This document shows, in pieces, positions 1 through 5,265 of a stretch of 6,399 bases of DNA. Numbering within the stretch: position 1 is the first letter of the stretch; every line of letters starts with the position of its first letter. Below the pieces are notes generated by a model. The model had not been told where the DNA came from and did no database searches. It was given only the letters and a program-made list of their open reading frames with translations. Location of the stretch: the NCBI GenBank assembly GCA_937995555.1, contig CALKJX010000049.1, positions 1 through 6,399 on the forward strand, in the 5' to 3' direction. Position numbers and translations under genes: made by a program. The stretch is from an uncultured Elioraea sp. (GTDB lineage Bacteria > Pseudomonadota > Alphaproteobacteria > Acetobacterales > Acetobacteraceae).

Positions 1-35
1 GCCATAGGAGGGGCGGATCGCGACAGGAGTGCCGG

Positions 36-419
36 ATGGGCGTGCTGAACACCTTGCTGCGGGCGGTGACCTGGTGGAACGGGCAGACGCTGAACACCCA
101 GCTTTTCACCTGGCTGCAGGGCGTCCGGGTGGGCGAGGACGCGCAGGGCAATGTCTTCTACCGCTCGCGCGACGGGCGCCGGCGCTGGGTGATCTACAAC
201 GGCGAGGCCGAGGCCAGCCGCATCTCGCCCGACTGGCACGGCTGGCTGCACCATACCTGGGATAAGCCCCCGACCGAGGCGCCGCCGCGCCACAAGGCCT
301 GGGAGAGGCCGCACCAGGAGAACCTGACCGGCACCCCCGCGGCCCATGTGCCGCCCGGGTCGATACGCCGCGGGGCCCCGGCGCAACGGCGCGACTACGA
401 AGCCTGGGTGCCGGACTGA
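36..419 (+). CDS. NDUFA12-family NADH:ubiquinone oxidoreductase (complex I) accessory subunit, 127 aa
   Basis: Bacterial homologue of the 17.2 kDa complex I subunit (NDUFA12/B17.2), a supernumerary subunit at the peripheral arm of NADH:ubiquinone oxidoreductase that alphaproteobacteria share with mitochondria. The family pattern runs through the whole protein: an N-terminal segment with TWWNGQTLNTQLFTW (residues 12-26), a core GEDAQGNVFYRS (33-44), the signature RRWVIYNGEAEASRISPDWHGWLHHT (49-74), then HQENLTGT (93-100) and the C-terminal DYEAWVPD (120-127). The length is normal for bacterial members. An AGGAG at 25-29 sits six bases before the ATG and supports the start. The stop overlaps the mlaD start by one base, so it heads a three-gene transcript. 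The family assignment is recognised from sequence; the role in complex I assembly or stability is family knowledge. It lies outside any visible nuo cluster. Confidence 0.93.
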   Translation: MGVLNTLLRAVTWWNGQTLNTQLFTWLQGVRVGEDAQGNVFYRSRDGRRRWVIYNGEAEASRISPDWHGWLHHTWDKPPTEAPPRHKAWERPHQENLTGTPAAHVPPGSIRRGAPAQRRDYEAWVPD

Positions 420-886
420 TGCCCGAGAACATGGCCGAGGTGGCGGCGGGCGCCATCGTTCTGGCGGCGGCGGCGGCCTTCACGATCTATGCCGGGCAGA
501 TCACCGGCTTCGCGCGGGGAACCGGAAGCTACGAGCTGGTGGCGAGCTTCCGCTCGGCCGATGGCGTGACCGCGGGAACCGATGTGCGCCTTGCCGGTGT
601 GAAGGTGGGCACCGTCACGCGGATCGAGCTGAACCCCGACACCTTCTTCGCCGATGCCGTTCTGTCGATCGATCCGCGCATCCGGCTTCCGGATGATTCC
701 TCGGCCCTCATCTCGCAGGAGGGCCTGCTCGGGGGCAGCTACGTCGAGTTGCAGCCGGGCGGGTCGCTCGTCACGATCGAGCGGGGCGGGCGCATCTTCG
801 ACACCCAGGGCTCGGTCAGTCTGATCACGCTTCTTCTGCGCGCGGTCGGCGGCGACGGCGGCACCGGGGATCCGGGCCTGGAATGA
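419..886 (+). CDS. mlaD: MlaD-like MCE-domain protein, 155 aa, inner-membrane anchored
   Basis: Probable substrate-binding subunit of the Mla phospholipid transporter, which moves phospholipid between outer and inner membranes to keep outer-membrane lipid asymmetric. One N-terminal membrane helix (about residues 9-26, GAIVLAAAAAFTIYAGQ) anchors it, with the rest in the periplasm. An MCE domain follows at about 37-115, with the typical core ADGVTAGTDVRLAGVKVG (47-64) and GLLGGSYVEL (102-111). The tail TQGSVSLITLLLRAVGG (129-145) matches the helix that follows the MCE fold in MlaD. It is shorter than E. coli MlaD (183 aa), mainly at the C-terminus. The ATG at 419 overlaps the preceding stop (TGATG), and no clear ribosome binding site is visible, consistent with coupling; a second in-frame ATG at 431 is possible. 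No mlaE, mlaF, mlaB or mlaC lies beside it here, so its ABC partners must be encoded elsewhere. Confidence 0.9.
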   Translation: MPENMAEVAAGAIVLAAAAAFTIYAGQITGFARGTGSYELVASFRSADGVTAGTDVRLAGVKVGTVTRIELNPDTFFADAVLSIDPRIRLPDDSSALISQEGLLGGSYVELQPGGSLVTIERGGRIFDTQGSVSLITLLLRAVGGDGGTGDPGLE

Positions 887-1260
887 CGCGGGCTGCCGGT
901 GGTGCCCTGGCCGTGCTCGCCGCATGGCTGCTGGGTGCGGGCCTCGCGGCGCAGGATCTGACGCGGGCCAGCGGTGTCGTGCTGCGCGGGCTCGACAAGG
1001 TGACGGGCCAGACGCTCGACATGGAACTGCCCGAGGGCGGATCGGCCCGCCTCGGCCGGTTGACGGTGATCGCCGGGGAGTGCCGCTATCCGAGCGGTGC
1101 CCCGGCCTCGAACGCCTATGCCTGGGTCACGATCCTCGACGATCTCGCCCCGGCGCCGGTGTTCCAGGGCTGGATGATCGCGCAGGCGCCGGCGCTCAAC
1201 GCGCTCGACCACGCGCGCTACGACGTCTGGCTGATCGCATGCAGGACCTCGGACGGCTGA
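883..1260 (+). CDS. DUF2155-containing secreted protein, 125 aa
   Basis: A small exported protein of the DUF2155 family, whose biochemical role is not established as far as I know. Residues 1-23 form a signal peptide (Arg near the start, a hydrophobic Ala/Leu/Val core and an A-A cleavage motif before Gln-Asp), so the mature protein of about 102 residues should be periplasmic. The family pattern is clear: GLDKVTGQT (36-44), a LGRL motif (57-60), GECRYP (65-70), NAYAWVTI (77-84), VFQGWMIAQAPALNALDHARYDVWLIAC (93-120). Two cysteines, Cys67 and Cys120, are the only ones in the mature part and could form a disulfide. The start overlaps the mlaD stop in an ATGA arrangement (883-886), so translation is probably coupled. 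A link to the envelope is suggested only by this neighbour and by export. The 3' end overlaps aat, which lies on the opposite strand. Confidence 0.88.
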   Translation: MTRAAGGALAVLAAWLLGAGLAAQDLTRASGVVLRGLDKVTGQTLDMELPEGGSARLGRLTVIAGECRYPSGAPASNAYAWVTILDDLAPAPVFQGWMIAQAPALNALDHARYDVWLIACRTSDG

Positions 1261-1862
1261 GCGCCCGGTCCCGGGGGGCCGAAGTCGGCCCGTGCCTCGA
1301 GGGCTTCGGCGAGGCGCCGGAGGTATTCGCCGCGGCTGATCTCCACAGCGCCGAGACTGGCCAGGTGCGGGGTCTGGAACTGCACGTCGAACAGCCGGAA
1401 GCCGCGGCTGCGCAGGCGGTGGATGAGGTGGGCAAGCGCGACCTTCGAGGCATCGGTGCGGCGCGAAAACATGCTTTCCGCGAAGAAGGCCGCGCCGAGC
1501 GCGACGCCATAGACCCCGCCGATCAGCTCGGATCCCTCGCGCACCTCGAGCGAATGGGCGAACCCCGCGGCATGCAGCGCGCCGTAGGCGGCGGCGATCG
1601 CCGGGCTGATCCAGGTTTCCTCGCGGTCGGCGCAGGCGGCGACCACGGCGGCGAAATCGCGGTCGGCCTCGATCTGCCAGGGCGCGGTGCGGATCCGCCG
1701 GCGCAGCGAGCGCGAGGCGTGAAACCCCTCGAGAGGGACCACCGCGCGACGACGCGGATCGACCCAGAACACCTCGTCGGCATCGCGCCGCTCGGCCATC
1801 GGGAAAATGCCCCGGGCATAGCCCCTGAGCAGCATCCCGGGTGTGAGGTCGGCCGCGCGCAT
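1218..1862 (-). CDS. aat: leucyl/phenylalanyl-tRNA-protein transferase, 214 aa
   Basis: Cytoplasmic enzyme that transfers Leu or Phe from charged tRNA to proteins with N-terminal Arg or Lys, creating an N-degron read by ClpS/ClpAP. Diagnostic motifs numbered from the ATG: GYARGIFPMAE (14-24), FWVDPRRRAVVP (32-43), ETWISP (82-87), GGVYGVALGAAFFAESMFS (115-133), ASKVALAHLIHRLRSRGFRLFDVQFQTPHLASLGAVEISRGEY (138-180). Glu129 in ESMFS, and Asp159 and Gln161 in DVQ, correspond to the E. coli Glu156, Asp186 and Gln188 implicated in substrate handling. The ATG at 1862 is preferred; it begins 13 bases after the accC stop. An in-frame TTG at 1883 would add seven residues and overlap accC, but has no ribosome binding site and the extra residues are not family sequence. 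The gene is third in the accB-accC-aat run and its end overlaps the DUF2155 gene tail to tail by 43 bases. Confidence 0.93.
   Translation of the reverse strand: MRAADLTPGMLLRGYARGIFPMAERRDADEVFWVDPRRRAVVPLEGFHASRSLRRRIRTAPWQIEADRDFAAVVAACADREETWISPAIAAAYGALHAAGFAHSLEVREGSELIGGVYGVALGAAFFAESMFSRRTDASKVALAHLIHRLRSRGFRLFDVQFQTPHLASLGAVEISRGEYLRRLAEALEARADFGPPGPGAQPSEVLHAISQTS
1276..1291 (+). terminator. possible GC-rich hairpin after the DUF2155 gene
   Basis: A perfect 6-bp G/C stem (GGGCCG / CGGCCC) closes a four-base AAGT loop, starting 15 bases after the DUF2155 stop codon. No T-run follows, so it is not a classical intrinsic terminator, and it lies inside the aat coding region of the other strand. 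It could slow or end the rightward transcript between the convergent units, but in DNA this GC-rich a chance hairpin is a real possibility. Confidence 0.22.
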
Positions 1863-1875
1863 GCCGCCCGCGCGC

Positions 1876-3222
1876 TCAGGCAAAGGCGTCGGCGAGCCAC
1901 TTCTCCAGCCAGTGGATGGTGTAGTCGCCCGACTGGATGTCCGGCTCCTCGAGCAGCTGGCGGAACAGCGGAATGGTGGTGTCGATTCCGTCCACGATGA
2001 TCTCGCCCAGGGCGCGTCTGAGGCGCGCCAGGGCCTCGGGCCGGTCGCGGCCGTGGACGATCAGCTTGCCGATCAGGGAGTCGTAGTAGGGCGGAATGCG
2101 GTAGCCGTCGTAGATCGGCGAATCCATGCGCACGCCGAGGCCCCCGGGCGCATGGTACTGGGTGATCCGCCCCGGCGAGGGCGAGAACTGCGGAAGCCTC
2201 TCGGCGTTGATCCGAACCTCGATCGAGTGGCCGCGGGGCACGAGCTCCGCCTGCTCGAACTCCATCGGCAGCCCGGCCGCGACGCGGATCTGCTCGCGCA
2301 CGAGATCGACGCCATAGACAGCCTCGGTGACCGGGTGCTCGACCTGCAGGCGGGTGTTCATCTCGATGAAGTAGAAGTTGCCGTCCTCGAACAGGAACTC
2401 GATCGTTCCTGCGCCGGCGTAGCCGATCTTCGCCACCGCCTCGGCGCAGGTGCGCCCGATGGCCTCGCGCATGGCCGGCGTGATCACGGGGCTCGGCGCC
2501 TCCTCGAGGATCTTCTGGTGGCGGCGTTGCAGCGAGCAGTCGCGCTCGCCCAGATGCACCGCGCGGCCGCGGCCGTCGCCGAACACCTGGACCTCGATGT
2601 GACGGGGCCGGCCGAGATACTTCTCGAGATAGACCTCGTCGTTGCCGAAGGCGCCCTTGGCCTCGGTTCGGGCGGTGCGGAAGGCGGTGTCGAGTTCCTC
2701 GGCCGTGCGGGCGAGCTTCATGCCGCGTCCGCCGCCGCCGGCCGTGGCCTTGACGATGACCGGATAGCCGATCTCGGCGGCAATCCGGCGTGCTGCGGGC
2801 AGGTCGGGCACGCCCCCCGCCGAGCCCGGCACGCAGGGCACGCCGAGCGAGCGCATCGTCTCCTTCGCGGTGATCTTGTCGCCCATGAGGCGGATGTGCT
2901 CGGCCCTCGGGCCGATGAACACGATCCCGTGGTCCTCGACGATCTGGACGAAGTTCGCGTTCTCCGACAGGAAGCCGTAGCCCGGATGGATCGCCTCGGC
3001 CCCGGTGATCTCGCAGGCCGAGATGATGCCGGGCACGGACAGGTAGCTCTCCGAGGCCGGGGCCGGGCCGATGCAGACGCTCTCGTCGGCCATCCGCACA
3101 TGCATCGAGTCGGCGTCGGCCGTCGAGTGCACGGCGACCGAGCGGATGCCCATCTCGCGGCAGGCGCGGATGACGCGAAGCGCGATCTCGCCGCGGTTGG
3201 CGATGAGGATCTTCTGGAACAT
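1876..3222 (-). CDS. accC: acetyl-CoA carboxylase, biotin carboxylase subunit, 448 aa
   Basis: ATP-grasp enzyme that carboxylates the biotin carried by AccB using ATP and bicarbonate, the first half-reaction of acetyl-CoA carboxylase in cytoplasmic fatty acid synthesis. The N-terminal domain opens with KILIANRGEIALRVIRA (4-20). The ATP-grasp domain carries Lys116 and Lys158, the glycine-rich lid GGGGRGMK (162-169), HIEVQ (208-212) and HQKILEEAPSP (235-245). Glu275, Glu287, Asn289 and Arg291 in EMNTRLQVEH supply the metal and catalytic residues, with Arg337 in SIEVRINAE. Numbering is one less than E. coli AccC from about Lys158 on, and the length is nearly identical (448 against 449). All recognisable catalytic residues are present. 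It starts four bases after the accB stop with a purine-rich TAGGGG just upstream, so the two genes are co-transcribed. It lacks BCCP and carboxyltransferase domains, so it is not a propionyl- or methylcrotonyl-CoA carboxylase alpha subunit. Confidence 0.98.
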   Translation of the reverse strand: MFQKILIANRGEIALRVIRACREMGIRSVAVHSTADADSMHVRMADESVCIGPAPASESYLSVPGIISACEITGAEAIHPGYGFLSENANFVQIVEDHGIVFIGPRAEHIRLMGDKITAKETMRSLGVPCVPGSAGGVPDLPAARRIAAEIGYPVIVKATAGGGGRGMKLARTAEELDTAFRTARTEAKGAFGNDEVYLEKYLGRPRHIEVQVFGDGRGRAVHLGERDCSLQRRHQKILEEAPSPVITPAMREAIGRTCAEAVAKIGYAGAGTIEFLFEDGNFYFIEMNTRLQVEHPVTEAVYGVDLVREQIRVAAGLPMEFEQAELVPRGHSIEVRINAERLPQFSPSPGRITQYHAPGGLGVRMDSPIYDGYRIPPYYDSLIGKLIVHGRDRPEALARLRRALGEIIVDGIDTTIPLFRQLLEEPDIQSGDYTIHWLEKWLADAFA

Positions 3223-3226
3223 GCCC

Positions 3227-3724
3227 CTACTCGATGATCATCAGGGGCGCGCCGTACTCCACCGGCTGGCCGTCGGTGACGAGGATGCGCTTCACCGTGC
3301 CCGCGCGCGGGGCAGGGATCTGGTTCAGCGTCTTCATCGCCTCGATGATGAGGATCGTCTGGCCCTCGGACACCTGCGCGCCGACCGTCACGAAGGGCGG
3401 CGCCCCCGGTTCGGCCTGCAGGTAAGCCGTTCCGACCATCGGCGAGGTCACGGCGCCCGGGTGCAGTGCGGGATCCTCGGGCGCCGGAGCCGGCTCCGCC
3501 GGGGCGGCGGGCACGGCGGGCGCCACCGGGGCGGCCGGTGGCTGGGGGGCCGCGAAGGGCAGTGGCGCCGCGACGGCGGGTGCTGCACGGCTGACGCGGA
3601 CAGTAAGCCGGTCATCCTCGGCATAGTCCCGCTTGACCTCGAGCTCCGTCAGGTCGTTCTCCCTCAGCAGCCGTGCCAGGGCCTCGATGAAGGCCACGTC
3701 GGCCTCGTGCGGGTGCTTGGTCAT
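3227..3724 (-). CDS. accB: acetyl-CoA carboxylase biotin carboxyl carrier protein (BCCP), 165 aa
   Basis: Carries covalently bound biotin between AccC and the carboxyltransferase AccAD. Three parts are visible. The N-terminal region (1-46) includes DVAFIEALARLLRENDLTELEVK. A flexible Ala/Pro-rich linker spans about 47-90. The biotinyl domain (about 91-165) has SPMVGTAYLQAEPG, the biotin attachment site EAMKTLNQI with target Lys131, and the closing GQPVEYGAPLMIIE. The AEPGAPPF stretch sits where the BCCP 'thumb' lies, which supports true AccB over a generic lipoyl/biotin domain. The attachment motif reads EAMKTLN rather than the EAMKMMN of E. coli. The start is the ATG at 3724, with GAGGA at 3729-3733 four bases upstream; the same frame stays open far to the right, but that part is antisense to pydX and is not coding. 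First gene of the accB-accC-aat run, transcribed from the divergent region shared with pydX. Confidence 0.97.
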   Translation of the reverse strand: MTKHPHEADVAFIEALARLLRENDLTELEVKRDYAEDDRLTVRVSRAAPAVAAPLPFAAPQPPAAPVAPAVPAAPAEPAPAPEDPALHPGAVTSPMVGTAYLQAEPGAPPFVTVGAQVSEGQTILIIEAMKTLNQIPAPRAGTVKRILVTDGQPVEYGAPLMIIE

Positions 3725-3816
3725 GCCGTCCTCGGGGCTTGCGGGGTATGCCGGGCCGGACGAAGCCAGCGCGACAGGCGCGCTTATAGGCCACCGGCTC
3801 GCGCCTGAAAAGCCGC

Positions 3817-3836
3817 CGCGACCCGTGCCGGTCGCG
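3817..3836 (-). other. possible stem-loop in the accB leader
   Basis: CGCGACC (3817-3823) and GGTCGCG (3830-3836) form a perfect 7-bp inverted repeat with a six-base loop, 93 bases upstream of the accB start. If accB is transcribed from the AT-rich island to its right, this hairpin lies in the untranslated leader. It has no adjoining T-run and no recognised riboswitch or ribosomal leader motif. It may be chance in such GC-rich sequence. Confidence 0.22.
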
Positions 3837-3907
3837 CGGCCGCGGCAGGCACATTTTACCGTTTGATAAAAAACCGTGCCTGTGGCAGCGTCCGGAAAAA
3901 GGCCGAT

Positions 3908-3913
3908 AGGGAG
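3908..3913 (+). promoter_or_regulatory. ribosome binding site deciding the pydX start
   Basis: AGGGAG lies nine bases before the ATG at 3923. It favours that ATG over an in-frame TTG at 3863, which sits inside the AT-rich palindrome, has no Shine-Dalgarno sequence, and would prepend 20 residues that do not resemble the family. Confidence 0.6.
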
Positions 3914-3922
3914 CCCGCGCCG

Positions 3923-5254
3923 ATGGCGAACAGCCACCTGACCCCCGGAATCGTTCCAGGCCGGCTGCCGGCCGCGACGATCGCCGAGAACTTCTCCGAC
4001 ATCCATCCGCCCTACAGCCGGCACGAGGCCGCGGTTGCGGCCGACCGCTGCTATTTCTGCCACGATGCGCCCTGCATCACGGCCTGTCCCACGGGGATCG
4101 ACATCCCGCTGTTCATTCGCCAGATCCAGGCCGGCAATCCGATCGGGGCGGCACAGACGATCCTGTCGGCCAACATCCTCGGCGGGATGTGCGCCCGCGT
4201 CTGCCCGACCGAGACGCTCTGCGAGGAAGCCTGCGTGCGCGAGGCGGCCGAGGGGATGCCGGTCGAGATCGGCCGGCTGCAACGCTACGCCACCGACGCG
4301 CTGATGGCGACCGGCACGCATCCCTTCGTCCGCGCGCCGGCGACGGGCAAGCGCGTCGCCGTGGTCGGAGCCGGGCCGGCGGGGCTGGCCTGTGCGCACC
4401 GGCTGGCGATGCACGGTCATGCGGTGGTGGTCTTCGACGCCCGGTCGAAGCCCGGGGGCCTCAACGAATACGGGATCGCCGCCTACAAGACGACGGGCGG
4501 CTTCGCCCAGGCCGAGGTCGAATGGCTGCTGAAGATCGGCGGCATCACCATCGAGCTCGGGGTCGCCCTCGGCCGCGACATCACGCTCGACGGACTGCGG
4601 CAGGACTTCGATGCGGTGTTCCTCGGCATCGGGCTTTCGGAGGTGAACGCGCTCGGGGTCGCGGGCGACGACCGCGACGGCGTGGCCGACGCGGTGGACT
4701 TCATCGCCGAGCTTCGCCAGGCCGAGGATCTGACGAAACTGCCCGTCGGGCGCGACGTCGTGGTGATCGGCGGGGGGATGACGGCCGTGGATGCGGCCGT
4801 GCAGGCAAGGCTTCTGGGCGCGGAGACGGTGACCATCGTCTATCGGCGCGGCCGCGAGCGCATGGGCGCCTCGGCCGACGAGCAGGAACATGCGCAGACC
4901 GAAGGAGTGCGGATCGTGACCAATGCCGCGCCGGTGGCCATTCACGGCAACGGCGCCGTGCGCGAGGTCGAGTTCGCCTACACCGAGGAGGGGCCGGAGG
5001 GCCTGCGCCTGCTGCCCGAACGGTTCCGACTGCGGGCCGACCAGGTGTTCCGCGCGATCGGCCAGCGCCTCGGGGATCTGCCCGAGGGGCTCCGGCTCGA
5101 GGGCGGCAAGATCGCGGTCGAGGGACCGGGGCGCACCTCGGTCCCCGGGGTCTGGGCCGGGGGCGACTGCACCCCGGGCGAGGATCTGACGGTGGTGGCC
5201 GTCGCCGAAGGGCGCGACGCCGCCGAGGACATCCACCGCGCGCTGATGGGCTAA
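3923..5254 (+). CDS. pydX: NAD(P)H-dependent dihydropyrimidine dehydrogenase, Fe-S flavoprotein subunit (PydX/PreT type), 443 aa
   Basis: Electron-input subunit of dihydropyrimidine dehydrogenase: it takes electrons from NAD(P)H through FAD and Fe-S clusters to PydA, which reduces uracil and thymine. It corresponds to the N-terminal half of animal DPD and to E. coli PreT. The N-terminal domain (about 40-125) holds the cluster ligands: C43, C46, C51, C55, then C94, C100 and C104 (C90 is an extra cysteine), with Gln120 in IGRLQRYAT at the position of the unusual Gln ligand (Gln156) of mammalian DPD. FAD is bound by VVGAGPAG (147-154), the NAD(P)H site has VIGGGMTAVD (281-290), and WAGGDC (411-416) is the C-terminal flavin motif. 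It resembles GltD, but the DPD-like N-terminus and the downstream pydA settle the role. Eleven bases separate it from pydA, so they form an operon. NADH or NADPH preference cannot be read with confidence. Confidence 0.93.
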   Translation: MANSHLTPGIVPGRLPAATIAENFSDIHPPYSRHEAAVAADRCYFCHDAPCITACPTGIDIPLFIRQIQAGNPIGAAQTILSANILGGMCARVCPTETLCEEACVREAAEGMPVEIGRLQRYATDALMATGTHPFVRAPATGKRVAVVGAGPAGLACAHRLAMHGHAVVVFDARSKPGGLNEYGIAAYKTTGGFAQAEVEWLLKIGGITIELGVALGRDITLDGLRQDFDAVFLGIGLSEVNALGVAGDDRDGVADAVDFIAELRQAEDLTKLPVGRDVVVIGGGMTAVDAAVQARLLGAETVTIVYRRGRERMGASADEQEHAQTEGVRIVTNAAPVAIHGNGAVREVEFAYTEEGPEGLRLLPERFRLRADQVFRAIGQRLGDLPEGLRLEGGKIAVEGPGRTSVPGVWAGGDCTPGEDLTVVAVAEGRDAAEDIHRALMG

Positions 5255-5265
5255 GGGAGGGAGCC
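5255..5265 (+). promoter_or_regulatory. strong ribosome binding site for pydA
   Basis: GGGAGGGAG fills most of the 11-base gap between the pydX stop and the pydA ATG at 5266. It is a strong Shine-Dalgarno sequence at close spacing, better than the one before pydX. This may favour synthesis of the catalytic subunit. Confidence 0.6.

Larger units (their letters stand above)
3725..3922. promoter_or_regulatory. divergent accB/pydX intergenic region with AT-rich nested dyad
   Basis: This 198-base region must drive accB to the left and pydX to the right. Most of it is GC-rich, but 3851-3878 is strikingly AT-rich. At its heart is an imperfect palindrome, TTTTA (3854-3858) and TAAAA (3867-3871). This is flanked by a perfect 7-base inverted repeat, CAGGCAC (3846-3852) and GTGCCTG (3876-3882). 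The two dyads are centred within about two bases of each other (3862.5 and 3864). On the minus strand TAAAAT (revcomp of 3853-3858) could serve as a -10 for accB, but no good -35 is evident, and I find no convincing canonical promoter for pydX. A regulator binding here could control both units. The regulator is unknown, and the operator role is an inference from symmetry and position. Confidence 0.42.

Noticed and set aside
924..2000. 358-residue open frame on the plus strand across the DUF2155 gene and aat
   Set aside because: It crosses two genes in shadow phases, is Arg/Gly/Ala-rich and resembles no family.
1843..3237. 464-residue open frame on the plus strand opposite accC
   Set aside because: It mirrors accC in the antisense phase, a common artefact in GC-rich genes. 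It has no recognisable domain, while accC shows full catalytic motifs.
3490..3590. GC-rich repetitive stretch in accB considered as a DNA repeat
   Set aside because: It simply encodes the Ala/Pro linker of BCCP; low-complexity coding sequence is normal there.
3725..5236. In-frame upstream extension of accB by about 500 residues on the minus strand
   Set aside because: It is antisense to the well-recognised pydX gene and the intergenic region. Its sequence is a His/Arg/Asp-rich shadow without family features, and the real accB start at 3724 has a ribosome binding site.
3923..5254. Glutamate synthase small subunit (GltD) as the identity of the flavoprotein
   Set aside because: The two share the Fe-S/FAD/NAD(P) layout, but no gltB is adjacent. 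The N-terminal cluster pattern and the downstream PydA match dihydropyrimidine dehydrogenase.
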